This document shows positions 44,657 to 56,403 of a stretch of DNA of 64,000 nucleotides, in pieces. The stretch comes from Trifolium pratense. Its lineage: Eukaryota > Streptophyta > Magnoliopsida > Fabales > Fabaceae. Numbering within the stretch: the first letter of the stretch is position 1; each line of letters begins with the position of its first letter. The stretch covers positions 51,279,157 to 51,343,156 of the forward strand of contig NC_060059.1 in the NCBI RefSeq assembly GCF_020283565.1. The letters run 5' to 3'. The notes beneath the pieces are model-generated. The model was not told the origin of the DNA. It did not search any database and saw nothing but the letters and a program-made list of their open reading frames with translations. The position numbers were made by a program, and so were the translations under genes.

Positions 44657-45571
44657 GGCTAAATTGCAGTTTTGGTCCCCCACGTTTCATAATTGTGCGA
44701 TTTTGGCCCCCAACGTTTCAAATGTGTGATTTTGGCTCCCACGTTTGCCCCCTTTTGCATTTCTTGGTCCCCGTTGACTATTTTGACCAAAAATTGCTGA
44801 CATGAAATATTTTTAACATGTGTCTTAATTGTATTGGCCAAACAAAATTTATTATTATTATTATTATTATTTTTTTTTTTTAAAAAAAGAAAATTTAAGA
44901 AAGGTCACGTGACTTTTTTTTTGGGGGTTAATTATTATTTTTTTGACAAAATAGGTGCAATAAATGGAACCAAGATCTCATCTTCTTCTCCATCAGTAAA
45001 ACAATCTATTTGATCAATTTCTTCAGATTATATCACAGCTTTCCAAACAAAATTCAAAAAAGCCTTATGACTGCTCGCGAATTGCCTCATATCACTCATC
45101 GGCGGTGCGTTCTTCCGTTCACCGACAAACCCAGAATTACCATCTGATTTCCTTTCCATAAATTTGGGTTTGGATTGTGTGAAATACCCTCTGAAACTTT
45201 GATTTCTTGACCTCCGTTGTCAGCATATTTACGAGACAAGTGTTTGAAGCAGGAAAAGCAAAGTTGAATGTTGTTGGTAGAGTTGGTGTTGGGATTGATA
45301 ATGTGTATCTACAAGCTGCTACTGAATTTGAGAGACTCACTAGGAAACTGCTTCCTAATTTCTAATTGTCTTAAATTATCATTGTGTATCTACCAATTAT
45401 TCCAAAAATAATAATAATAATAAATTTTGGTTGGCCAATAGACACGTGTCAAAAATATTCCATGTCAGCAATTTTTGGTCAAAATAGTCAACGAGAACCA
45501 AGAAATGCAAAAGGGGGCAAACGTGTGGGGCCAAAATCGCACATGTGAAACGTGGGGGGCGCAATTTAGCC
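44657..45571. mobile_element. Pack-MULE-type Mutator element, 915 bp
   Basis: The perfect 9-bp duplication AAATTTTAA (44648-44656, 45572-45580), proven by the single copy at the empty site in copy A, is typical of Mutator. Terminal inverted repeats of about 160-190 bp begin GGCTAAATTGCA and share the CCCCCTTTTGCATTTCTTGG and TGACCAAAAATTGCTGACAT words. There is no transposase; the centre carries a host gene fragment. Confidence 0.93.
45228..45365 (+). pseudogene. Captured fragment like D-3-phosphoglycerate dehydrogenase
   Basis: Forty-five codons and a stop. The stretch VFEAGKAKLNVVGRVGVGID followed by NVYLQAATEFE matches the region around the VGRAGVGIDN.D..AATE motif of plant phosphoglycerate dehydrogenase, the first enzyme of the plastid serine pathway (substrate 3-phosphoglycerate). 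After AATEF the sequence departs from the family (RLTRKLL), so only about 35 residues were captured; the catalytic Arg, Glu and His are absent. No start codon in frame nearby. Not functional as an enzyme; it could supply small RNA or a chimeric transcript. Confidence 0.7.
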
Positions 45572-45712
45572 AAATTTTAACACAAACTTAAAAAAAATTA
45601 ATTTAAGATGTACTTTTAAATAGTAAGTAAATAAAAATTCAACGAATATGTGGAAAAAATGCTGGTATAAATTTTCTCTTTTATAAACCTTGTGGCCTAA
45701 CAGCAATAATTG

Positions 45713-45924
45713 CAAGTTGGATTTGATGCTGTAGTGTTTTCACACAGTTCCACGCGGTTATCGATCTCGGCCGTAGAGATTTGATCAGAAGGTTTATATT
45801 TATTCAATGTTGATTTGACAGTTGAACTCAATTTTTAATTTTGACCATTAGTTTCTGATCGGACGGCCGAAATCGATAACCGCGTGGAACTGCGTGAAAA
45901 CACTACAGCATCAAATCCAGTTCC
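45713..45924. mobile_element. Mutator-type MITE, 212 bp
   Basis: Flanked by CAATAATTG twice (45704-45712, 45925-45933), single in copy A. Ends CAAGTTGGATTTGATGCTG and, complemented, GGAACTGGATTTGATGCTG; the inverted repeat continues through TAGTGTTTTCAC and ACGCGGTTATCGAT. Confidence 0.93.
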
Positions 45925-45938
45925 CAATAATTGATAGT

Positions 45939-47508
45939 ACTGTTACTGTAGTAGCATATACTACTCCTAAAAGGCTTTTAGGTTCATGTACATTCACTGA
46001 CATTTAGGATGATATTCTTGTACTCAAAAAGTCCCCACAAGTTCTTCTTCGAACCTCTCAAATTCCATAACTTCACTTCACCAAGTCGGGACACTTCCGC
46101 TTTTTGATAAATTTGTTGTGGAATAAGTTTATCTTCATATTTTGTCAAAACAAACAAGTCATCTTCATATTCTAACAAAATTTATAAATCGTTTTGACAT
46201 TTTTAAATAAATGAATAAAGTTATCTTCATATAATTAAATATATATTTTTTTATATAATATATTTAAATATATCTTTTGTAGTTTCAAAAAAAAATTATA
46301 TAAAGTAAGAAATATTTTCTTTAACTATTATTATAATTAAAAATATACTCTTTAGATTTATTGAATATTAATTAATAAACCTGAACTACAATATAGATCA
46401 GATACATTAGTTATTAAATCAATAAATTTAAAAAGTGAATATTTGCTTATAATTGTAGTCGGAAAGAGTTAGATCAATTTTGTATGAAAAATGTATTAAG
46501 AGTGACAAAAATATATTTAACTTTAATCGTATTAGAATCCACAAATATTATGATTTCATTGACCAACAATGAATAATTGACCCAAAGTGTTGGAGTTTTG
46601 GCGCTATTAAGCAAGTAGTTAGGGTTTGATTTTTAATTCCTACATATGAAAAGAGTTCAAATAGGAAAGAACTCATCTTGTATGTCCCATAAGTTTTCTT
46701 TCAGAGATTAGTTATGTCAAGCATGGTAAAAACTGCATACTTATATCTTCGTGATCTAAAAAAATAACTTAATTGGCTGAAATCGAAAATAAATTTATAT
46801 AAGCAAGAGTATTAATGCATCAAAATTTATTTTATATTACAATGTAATTAAGGAATCACTCAAATAAAGTATAAAGAAATTATATTTTTTTTTACTCGTT
46901 TGAAGCTTTGGTTTTTCAAATAGGTTATATTGTGTTTAAAAAATTAGAAAAAATATAGGTCTATGTTAATGACTATTTTTTTTCCTTCAGATAAGCAAAA
47001 GATTGAATTAAAAAAGAGTACAATGAGTATTCAACTGTTACAATTCAAAGATAATCGATTACCTTAGATGCTATGAAAGCAGTCTAGAGAACAACCATAT
47101 AATATGCCGAAATCGCTTGCCAATATTTCACGTCGTCGCCAACCATATAATATGACGAAATCGCTTGTTATTGTTGCCTTTTGCTATTTCTCCAAACAAA
47201 GAGAAGACTTGCGAAACAGTCACGAAAGCGATGAAATTTGTGCCCAACTACCTAAAGATCTTATGCCAAACTTGAATGGTAATGCAACGGTTAAAAAAAA
47301 AGGTAATGAATATCTTCTTTCATAGTTATTAGTGATAATATCTTTGTGATATAAGGTCTCTCTTATCGGTAGTTTTCAAGTAAACAACTACCAACTAAAA
47401 ATATTAACTTTTAATGGAACATAGTTAAATTGATAGGTATCAAGAAATATTATTAGAATTACCGAAATTCAAATTTTGCGTTTTTCATTTTTCTACACTT
47501 ATGTTATA
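45939..47508. other. Spacer without a supported gene
   Basis: A minus-strand frame at 45984-46178 (64 codons, with VSRLGEVKLWNLRGSKK) has plausible composition but no family I recognise. 46200-46560 is extremely AT-rich. AACCATATAATATG(C/A)CGAAATCGCTTG is repeated at about 47093 and 47141. Confidence 0.4.
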
Positions 47509-47766
47509 CTCCCTTCGTCCCATTTTATAAGATATACTTTGACTAAATGCATTATTTATATATTTTGTTGTGACAGTATTTTTCTAAAAGTATATAAATG
47601 TAAATATCATCATATAAGATCTTGTTTGATTTGTTTCGATGAATATTTTCAAAATATCAAATTTCTATAATTTTTACTAATAGAGAATTAAAAATATTTG
47701 TAATCAAAATTATGTATTGACATACATGCAATGATCAATGAGTTCTTATATTTTGGGACGGAAGAG
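47509..47766. mobile_element. Stowaway-like MITE, 258 bp
   Basis: TA on both sides; ends CTCCCTTCGTCCCATTTTAT and, complemented, CTCTTCCGTCCCAAAATATA. Confidence 0.8.
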
Positions 47767-47768
47767 TA

Positions 47769-49173
47769 TTGTAGCCATTAATTATTGGACAGAAAAGAGA
47801 CAAAAAAAAAAAGTTGTAAAGAACAGCGCTTGACGGCTAACAGATCAATCCAAGTTGAAAGGGTAGTACGTCATAAATTCCTTTTCGTTTAAATATTTAA
47901 GTCTTTTAAATTCGTCTAAGCACTAATTATTTTTAATTAGAATATATATATATATATAACAAAAAGGAAATGCTTCAATTAGATTAAATTATATATGTGC
48001 TTATAAAAAAAAAAGATTAAATTATATTTATAAATGTCCCCATCCAATTTTCCGTTGCTTTTATATTTTTCATGATAGAATGCTTTTTGGTTTGTTCTTC
48101 AAAGCATTTATGAAAGAGGTTGATAAAATAGAAGGCTTCAATTTCATGATTAAATGATACTAGTCATATGATGTGATGTAAGGCCAACTTTTCCAATACA
48201 AACTGTCAATGTATTAAAGCCATAAACAAAAACAAGGAATTGTTATTTTGACAAAAAAGTTTAATTAGGGGTGGATAGTTGGTTGGTTTAAGCGGGTCGG
48301 ATCTAAAGTTATCACGAGTTTTAATTTGTCTAAAAAATAGAAAAGTTTTCATGAGTTTAAATTTGCGATTTAAACAAGTTATTGGACGGTTTAATTCGGT
48401 TAGAAATAAAATAAAATAAAAAACAAATAACAAACCCAACATTTTGAGTTAGATCCAGATATATGCGATTAGAGATGAGAGAATCATGAAACAAACACAA
48501 ATGGAAAGTGTTAGAAACTCTAACATAAAAAGTAAGGAAAAACAAAAATCCAAAATAAAATTAAAAACATTACCTTTGATTTCAACAAAGTTAGACAAAC
48601 AAGATGAAGAAGGATCAAGTTCTAGGTCTCAAAATCTTCCATGATTGTTTCAGTCTCCAAGGATTTGAGGTGAAGTGAGAAAGTGTGAAGAGGAGGCGGG
48701 AGAAGAGCTTAGAGCTTGTATATCGCAAACTCTAGTGCAAAACGTGGTGTTTTGATTTACTCATGCGGCGGGTTTCAGGCATCGTCGGTCCATTTCCTCA
48801 ACCCGGACTCGCACATACCAACCCCGTCCAAACCAAAATTTTCAACCCGCTGACCCGTGGCCCATTATGAATCACCCAAATCTCTTTTTCTTTTTTTTTA
48901 ATTTTGGGTTTTTGGGTTGGGACAGGCCTCAGTGTTGGAACAAAATGAATTTGTACAATGTCTCTAAAGTTTTAAGGATAACAAAGTATTGAAAGAACAA
49001 ATTGGATATACTAATGTATGTTCAAGTGTGCAGATTCATGAGCTAAATTTTACATGAACACATGAAGAGCATATAACATATTTGAAGAGAATCTAAAACA
49101 ACTGGTTAGAGACATCTAGTTTGGAGTACGTACTATAATTAGAAGTTAACTAATAAAGAACTTGTGCAGTTGT
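47769..49173. other. Spacer with a possible hAT-like MITE
   Basis: AGGGGTGGATAGTTGG near 48266 and the complement of GGGTGATTCATAATGGGCC near 48880 could be the ends of a 620-bp element rich in GGGTCGG / CCCGAC words. No gene supported. Confidence 0.35.
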
Positions 49174-49568
49174 GAGTAGGGGAGCTAGGGGTGGCCAGGC
49201 AGGGTCATGGCCCACCCCAAAATCACTGGAAATTACAAAAATACCCATGGTATTTTAATAAAATTACAGAAATATACTACATATTATTAACACGCGCATT
49301 ATATTAAAGATTCTTGGAAACAACTTGGTGGCTAGTGTGTGACTATGGGATCGGAAGGACGCTGGTTCAAGGCCTGCATGCTGATTTACTTCTTTTCCTG
49401 TTTTTTTTTACAAATTTGGTTTTTTTATCTGTTTTAATTTGAAAAAAAAAAATCAATTTTAACAAGTAGCATAAGAATTTGAACCAGGTAATTGAAGTAG
49501 CAAAGTTTTTCACAAGAAATGGAGGATTGAATTGTGAACCTTTTAAAATTTACCTTTTAAAAATATAA

Positions 49569-51195
49569 CTCAACAGAAAGCGTTAGAATGATCTCAGAAC
49601 GATCTGGTTAGCAGTAAAACAAATTCAAAGTGAATTGTGTGCTTAGTGTTTGCAGAAAATAAAAGATAAGGGAAGAGAGAATCAACACACAACAATTATA
49701 CTGGTTCACCCCCTAATAGTATGGGTTACGTCCAGTCCCTCACGCTCCGTGAGTATCCACTATAATCTTAAGATACTATTAATCTCAAATTACAAACCTC
49801 CTTGATCTAAACCAAGATCAATAACCTTAAGCCCTACAAGCTTAATATCTACCTCAGTCCTACAAACTAAGGTGTCACTCAATCAATAGTTACGTATTGA
49901 CTTGAACCAATCTTTTACAATGAATTGTTCGGATCACAAGCTTTCAAATGAAGAGAAAATCAAGTTGAGAAGCTAATAGAAGAATACACTCAGTTCACTC
50001 AATGATATACTGATCCAAGTATGTGATGTTAGAGAGCTGGAGTGAGAGTGGAAGCGCTTAATGACTTGGTCGAAAAAGACAAGTGTAGATGTTGATTTTT
50101 GTAGTTGAAACTCTTGAATCTTCAAAGCACCCAAGTGTGCTATTTATAGATGTTGTTTGTCCTTTGTTTCGTGGTCTCCAAGCAAGTTGGAGTGTTGCCA
50201 AAGACTATTCGTTAGTCCTTTAAAAGATCAGATCAAATATTATTCAAATAATATTTGATGAGAGAGAAGATGCTTCTTGAGAATGTTCTTAGAATGATGT
50301 TGTCATGAGGAGCGTGAGTTGAGCATCTTATGGGCTGTATGAACTTGTTCTCCAAGAACAAGCACTGTTGAAGCCTTGGAAGATCAATTACAACAGCTGG
50401 ATACAGCTGGAGAGAATCTTTTAAACATGAGCAGGAAATCTGCTTGATTCTGAAACGTTCTTAGATCGTTCTCCCAGAGTATTTTCTGATTCTTGGCCTA
50501 GATCAAATAGTGAGGTATGCTTTGCTTGTTTTGATTTCGTGGGCCTCAAGATATTCATGATGATCATATGATGATAGCTGGTTTTCTTATCTTTACTATT
50601 CATGTGTACTTGCAAAAGTACAAGTAGCTTTCCATATTGTAGATCAAGAACATAGTAGAATATTTTTTATGAAGTCCTTTGAGAAGTACAACTTCAAACT
50701 TGTTGTCTCCTTTTCATTGGTCCATAAATGTCTTCAAATAATCTTTGAATAGAGCATGTGAGCTTGAGAAATAAATTGTCAAAGACATGTTCATGTTTAT
50801 TCCTTAAACATGACCAAATAGGAAGCTTTCTTTTCCTATCATTTAATCCTTGCTTTAAATGACTTATATCCTGTAGAGATTCTCTTCAATGAAGTCATTT
50901 GCAAAAGTGCTTATTTGTCTCTTGTTCAGATGATATTAATTAAGTGTTTATTGTTGATGTATAGCTTTGTACATGAGAAAAAGTGCAGACTGAAGAATGT
51001 TCTCTGATCATTCTCATAAACTTGCAGTTTTCAATCAAATTAAGTGTAGTGATATATAATGAATGAACTTTTGTTCCTGTCTATATTAATCACTCAAGAG
51101 CACTTGTTAGATCACAAAAAGATCAGAATTCACTTAAAATATAATTAAGATGTTTGTTATCTTTAAAACATCAAATTAGGATTTTGTCTCAACAG
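49569..51195 (-). mobile_element. Probable solo LTR of a SIRE/Maximus-like copia element
   Basis: On the minus strand it begins TGTTGAGACAAAATCC. CTCAACAG lies at both ends (49569-49576, 51188-51195). TCTATAAATA at 50141-50150 on the minus strand is a good promoter box, followed by a leader-like stretch. No coding region. The exact 3' end and the target duplication are unclear because the repeated word is 8 bp and may include LTR bases. Confidence 0.55.
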
Positions 51196-51208
51196 TAATC
51201 ATGAGCAC

Positions 51209-51263
<55 letters not shown>

Positions 51264-51290
51264 CAATAACAATAATAATAATAATACATG
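51209..51290. repeat. (AAT)n microsatellite, imperfect
   Basis: ATA repeats with a few substitutions (ACTAAT, AACAAT). Confidence 0.93.
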
Positions 51291-51520
51291 CCTTAAAAAT
51301 TTAAATGTATCAATACACTTGATGTTTAAGGTATTTAGTTAAATTTTTTATAATTAATTTTATGCTTATTATAACTTAAATTTTTATATAAAAAATGATT
51401 TTTATATTTAATTTATATAATATATTTTAGAGGTTTCCTTCAACAAAAATAAAAAATTTGGTGGCCCATTCGAGTTTTTTTTCCTGGCTCCGCCACTGGC
51501 AGTTGTGCAAAGAAAATAAT

Positions 51521-51982
51521 GGGCCCGTTTGTTTAGGTTTTATTTTAAAAAAACTAATTTTTATAGTGTTACCTAATTTTGTGTAAAAAATTTTTACAGA
51601 GAAACTTTTTATAAAAGCTTCAAATGAAAATTTGATTTGAATAGTTATTCTTAAAATGTTATTTTAGGTGTTTCATCATTTTATTGAAACTTTTTTGTTG
51701 GATATCAAATTTTCTAAAAATTATTTAGTTTTGAAGCTATTTCAAATAGATTTTCATAAAAATCATTTTTGAAATACAACTTTTAGAAAAACTCGCGATT
51801 TTGGCTGTGTTTTGATCTTCGATAATGTATGTTTATGTTATATGATATAAAAATTTGTGTTTCAATTTAGAAAAAAATAAATATAAAAATACCTTGTAAT
51901 ATTTTGAAAAATGGTTTTATAAAATCTATTTTAAAAAATATAAAAAAATATCATTTTTTTTAAAACTGAAACAAATAGGCCC
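51521..51982. mobile_element. MITE of about 460 bp with GGGCC termini
   Basis: Left end GGGCCCGTTTGTTTAGGTTT, right end complement GGGCCTATTTGTTTCAGTTT, each followed by A/T-rich arms. It starts only 15 bp outside the hAT element's target duplication. Confidence 0.75.
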
Positions 51983-54089
51983 ACTATAAGAGAAGATAAG
52001 GAACACCATACTTTTATATCCGTTCACTGCCAACTTAGTAAGTTAATTCAGTTCATCTTATGTGACTTTGCCTTCTAATCATTATAACCAACCTGATTAC
52101 AATCACTAAAAATGTATATCCATCCATATCCTAGATTTCCTACGTCAACCTTGAGGACTTCATCATTGTGAACCTTCACTAGGATTTTGTTACTTAAATT
52201 AGAGGACTTCCTTGTTTATAACAAGTTTTTGCCACTACTGGACGTTGTACAAAAAATTGAGTTTCTATCTGTGTAATACAAAATCTTAATTCTCGGATTC
52301 TAACTCTAATTGAATGGATTTTTAGAATATTCCACTTTGGAATGGAACATGCATGCCTTTTTCTTTCTCCTAGAGGTGAATGCTCAATTCTCATGATCTC
52401 ATTTTCCTATCTTTGATTAATCTAATGGCTATGAGATATGATGAAATTAAACAGTAGAAAAACACGGGAAAAAAATCGTTCTCTCTTTTCTTTCAATTTT
52501 ACCAGACATTTGCGCTCGTTCTTTCATAGCCATGGCCGGCACCCAGCAGCACCAACTTATTCATTTAAGACAATAAACAACTTATTGTCTTTTACGATTT
52601 TTTGTGGACAAAATATTATTTTTCTATTTTAATTAACTTGTATTTGGTGCACCATCATGAATATCTACCCCTTGCGCAAGGTGCCTAGCTAATTTTGTTT
52701 TTTAATGGCAAGTAGATTAATAGAAACGAAGCAAGAAGGAGAAGGAATACTCTGGCCGATCCATACAATTGTATGTATTGGCTATTGGTTTTTTTTTTTA
52801 CTTAACTTTTTTACTTAACTTGAACATCTATATAATTCCATTTATGCCATTTTTCTTTATACAAGCAAAAAAAGATTTAATTCAGGGAATACGAATATTG
52901 TAACAAAAAACAATTAGATTCAATACAAAAATAGGTACCAAATTAACAAACACAAATATATTCTCTAGAGACACAATTTAATGTTAAATTTTTTTATTGG
53001 GGTCTTATAGTTGTTCGGTCGGGAAATAATTAAATATAATTTTAAAATATAAATTATACTATAATAGTGAAAAATAATAACATGTTTTTGAACATTAATA
53101 TTAAAAATTAAATTGCACATTAAAAATTCATAAATTAACATATAATATATATTTACTAAGTAATAAAACTATATACTATTTCATATAAATAGATAAGTAC
53201 AATTAGTAGTCTTTTTCTAAATTATCGAAAAAAAAAGTAGTCTTTCTAAAGAAAAATATAGCTTCTAATGCATAATTTATTTTATTGTAATGTACTACAT
53301 TTTTTTTCGAATAAATTATAAATAAATTATGAGCTATGTTATATGTATGGTTTTCAAAACGTGCAAAAATTATTAAAAAAATCAAAAAGTGGCACGGATA
53401 CGTAAGTTGTCGTATTTTTATTTGAAAATTAGTGTTAAAATAACATTTTTCTTATAATGTTGTGGGTATTTATATATTTTTCTGATTTTTTTTTTCTTGA
53501 AATCGATTTTTTTGTCTCAGCCACACATTGTTAATTAAAGAGTGAGATTTTTTTTTGGGTCTTGTTATCATGTGCATATAGGGCACATGATAAGATATCT
53601 TAATATATAAATTTAACATTTAATGATGCAAGACATTTAATGCTTGAAAAGTTAAAATGCACAAATTCTAAAGGCATAATTTCTATTTTTACTACCTTAA
53701 CATGTGTCATATATGCAGATGTTAACATTCTTTTTTTTTATTACAAATTACAGAGTGACACTTAGTTGCATAATAATGAGAAAATTAGAGTGTGAAAATC
53801 AATCACACATGATAAATGCATGACACACGAGTTGCATAACATATGTCAAGAATTTCATCAATCAGTGCATCATTGCAGACGAGAAACATGTGTCTGAGAT
53901 TCCTTTTGAAGTTTTACATTGAGATTGAGTTAAACTTGAGGTGCTTATCGTTTGAGGACTTTTCGAAGATTCGACTTCCTTTCTCAACTTTGAATTCCGA
54001 AAACTTACGAAGTGTTGATTTCCTAAGAAACTTTCCCCCAATCATGTTTATGTTTGTTCAATTAAGCATTAGATTCAATTGTTTGTACG
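51983..54089. other. AT-rich spacer without a supported gene
   Basis: Short frames only (52194-52394, 52438-52632, 53843-54097), none with a recognisable domain. Confidence 0.5.
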
Positions 54090-54205
54090 AATTGTGACAA
54101 TCCTGCGGAACGATAATTTTACTACTTGACGGCTATATATATAGTACACTTGCTATAAAATTACTGTCAAGTTTTTGGCGTCATTGTCGGAGATTGTCAA
54201 TGTCG
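54090..54205 (+). repeat. Ty3-type LTR end and primer-site remnant
   Basis: CCTGCGGAACGATAATTTTACTA-like LTR end words are followed by AAGTTTTTGGCGTCATTGTCGGAGA, a diverged form of the TTTTTGGCGCCGTTGCCGGGGA segment that follows the 5' LTR of Athila/Tat elements (only parts quoted). Nothing of gag is readable after it. Confidence 0.45.
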
Positions 54206-54840
54206 ATCTCTTAAATCGGTCAAACCATTGATATTTTCTAGTTTACCTAATATCTTACCGGTTTTCAAAGTTGGTTTTATTATTACATGTCGTTTTGAGG
54301 CTAAATTAAACCAAAAATTCGTCTAATACACGGTTAAACTAGTCGATCGGCCAGTCCGATGCGATTTTTATTACCTTAAGAAAAGTATAGATCTACACGA
54401 TCCATTTTAATCGAGGAGATACTAATAAGACTTTTATCAAACCTAGTACCATATGAAACATGCTCCGTGGTAACAACAGTAACACAAAATCCGTGATGAC
54501 ATATTCCATTCAATCTAATCTATCCAAACAAATCAAAGCATAGATCGCAAAAGTGTATATCTATAATTATAAGATACCAATTTATTTTACAAATTAATCA
54601 CCATAATTTTCGATCGAGATCTCATAAAATTGATTTGCGTATTCAATAATTTAGAAAACCAATTGAGATCTAATTAACATTGCATATTAAACATCGATGC
54701 AACATGAATTAACTTCGAATAATATACCACACAACATAACCAATAATAAGAACACCATTATTTTATTAATAATTAACGAAACAAGGTGAGTAAAATAGAT
54801 CTTCAAAAATAACACCTTGCCATTACATAATATTAGATTA
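54206..54840. other. Spacer and 3' flank of the LEA_2 gene
   Basis: No other gene supported; the LEA_2 gene's 3' untranslated region should lie here. Confidence 0.45.
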
Positions 54841-55503
54841 TTATAAAACATTAAATATAAATATAGGTCGAGGAACATAATATTTCCAAGTACCATTTTT
54901 GCCACCAGGTGGAAATTTAACAGCCACCGGATGAAAATCAAATTTCATAGGCTCCGAAACACCATCCTTCAATGAAATCAAACCAAACAAACTCACACCA
55001 ATCTTCACCGATCCATTACCTCTTTCAGCAACAATTTGATTTATAACATCAGTTCGGTTATTGAATTCCCCGGTCATTGTTACTTTAGATTTGATCGTAG
55101 TCAAGTTGTGGGCCGTTAGGGCAAACGGCGGTAAGTCTGTCTTGGCTAGGGTAACGTTCTCTTTTCCTGACAACCAAACGTTGACCTTGAGGTCGCTGAA
55201 CGAAGCATTCATATTGTTGTAGTAAGGGGTATCAAACATGAATGTGAGATCAACATTGGCCGTTAAATTAACGCCTTTGGTTTCGAGGGAAGTGATGGTG
55301 ACAGAGTCAAGATGAACAATGGGGTTATGGAGTTGAAAAATGTTTATTAAGCGACTTAAAAGAAACATGTTGGCTATGCAGATTAAAAAGAGGAGGAACA
55401 TAGAGCAGAGAGAGTAATAAACAATGTATTTTAGGTTAGAATGAATATGATTGATGTTGTGTACCATGATGGAAATGGGTTTTGCATTGATAACGGAAGC
55501 CAT
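54841..55503 (-). CDS. Divergent LEA_2-domain (NHL-like) membrane protein
   Basis: A single-exon gene of 220 aa, read from MASVINAKPISIM at 55503. The frame is open for 29 more codons, but that part lies in leader-like DNA; an alternative start is M13. A membrane segment lies at about 27-49. It is followed by LEA_2-like beta sequence: VHLDSVTITSLETKGVNLTA, an asparagine-rich FDTPYYNNMNASF where relatives have NPN, LPPFALTAHNLTTIKSKVTM, and VKIGVSLFGLISLKDG. The end PVAVKFPPGGKNGTWKY is shared with the partial gene at 63896. Several N-glycosylation sequons fit an outer domain. Function unknown; the fold class is the same as in NHL and LEA14 proteins. No breaks seen. Confidence 0.8.
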   Translation of the reverse strand: MASVINAKPISIMVHNINHIHSNLKYIVYYSLCSMFLLFLICIANMFLLSRLINIFQLHNPIVHLDSVTITSLETKGVNLTANVDLTFMFDTPYYNNMNASFSDLKVNVWLSGKENVTLAKTDLPPFALTAHNLTTIKSKVTMTGEFNNRTDVINQIVAERGNGSVKIGVSLFGLISLKDGVSEPMKFDFHPVAVKFPPGGKNGTWKYYVPRPIFIFNVL

Positions 55504-55755
55504 GGATGTTGATAGGTGGTGCTTGAATGTGATGTGATATAAAAGAAATTTATTTTGCACCCGGTCTTCCTCTCTTTTTATAAGATACAATTTGATCGAT
55601 AAAGATAAAAATCGATGTATTTAGTCTTTATTTTGAACTTAATACATTAATTTTTGTTGAATATAGTAAATTACAAAAAATAAAGAAAAAAGTCGACTTT
55701 ATAAATTATATTAATTATAAATTCATTTTTGCACAAAAAAAAAAACAATTTTTTT
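55504..55755. other. Upstream region of the LEA_2 gene
   Basis: On the minus strand a CTTATAAAAAG word at about 55574-55584, some 75 bp before the ATG, is a TATA candidate. Confidence 0.4.
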
Positions 55756-55880
55756 TATATTTGGTCAAGTAGCTTAAGTGGCTAGAAATTCCAGGTGAAT
55801 AAGTGAGACGATCGGGATTCGAATTCCGACCTCCTGCATATATAATGCAATGTCCAGCCAAATGAGCTAAGCTAATGGAA
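55756..55880 (-). mobile_element. tRNA-derived SINE, same family as 4931-5070
   Basis: Minus strand: TTAGCTTAGCTCATTTGG (box A-like) and GGAATTCGAATCCCG (box B-like), then the shared ACTTATTCACCTGG... body and a T run on the plus strand as the A tail. Long A runs outside may hide the target duplication. Confidence 0.75.
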
Positions 55881-56403
55881 AAAAAAAGTTTCTTTTAAAA
55901 AGTGATGTAGTGGAAAATTGTGCCATAAAAAAGGTAAATTTATTTACTAAATCATTAGAATTAAAAATGACGACATTAATTATAAATTTGTAAATAATTA
56001 ATGTTATTTTTTCAATTTTATTTTTTAAAAGCAAGAATTAATTTTTATTCTTATCATAGTATTTATTTCTGACTATAGAAAAAATATTAAAAAATTATGA
56101 GTAAAAGAAAAGGTAAAGTTGTGTACACCAAAAAATTCTAAGAAACTATAGTCTGATCACAGGCCATGTTTACGAGTTAAGTGGTGAATGATGCACAAAT
56201 TATGAATAACACTATAACGAATATGAATTTTATAAAATCGAAGTGATGCAAATAAATATCAAAAATGGGTGTAAGACACAAAAAAAATGCTCAAAGTCGA
56301 ATTTTACCGAAGATTTTGAATTTAATTTATATTATTTTTCCAAAAATTGATTGGATTTCAAGTTATATTTTAAGACCAACTAAATCAAACGTATATATGC
56401 CTC

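Larger units (their letters stand above)
44393..45938. repeat. Local duplication, copy B, with two insertions
   Basis: Begins CGTTAGATGTGATTCAATTA as copy A does and ends with AATAATTGATAG. It also has a stretch of about 60 bp near 44434-44480 that copy A lacks. Insertions: 44657-45571 and 45713-45924. Confidence 0.88.
49174..51498. mobile_element. hAT-type non-autonomous element with nested LTR
   Basis: 8-bp duplication GCAGTTGT (49166-49173, 51499-51506). Left end GAGTAGGGGAGCTAGG, right end complement CAGTGGCGGAGCCAGG: hAT-type termini. The interior resembles the element at 59536-60136, including a tRNA-like block near 49325-49375, but it is split by a 1.6-kb LTR-like insertion. Confidence 0.85.

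Noticed and set aside
45984..46178. Minus-strand frame of 64 codons as an F-box-associated remnant
   Set aside because: Composition is gene-like but I could not match any motif with confidence.
55504..55590. Extra 29 codons before the LEA_2 start at 55503
   Set aside because: No family similarity; composition and TATA candidate suggest untranslated leader and promoter.
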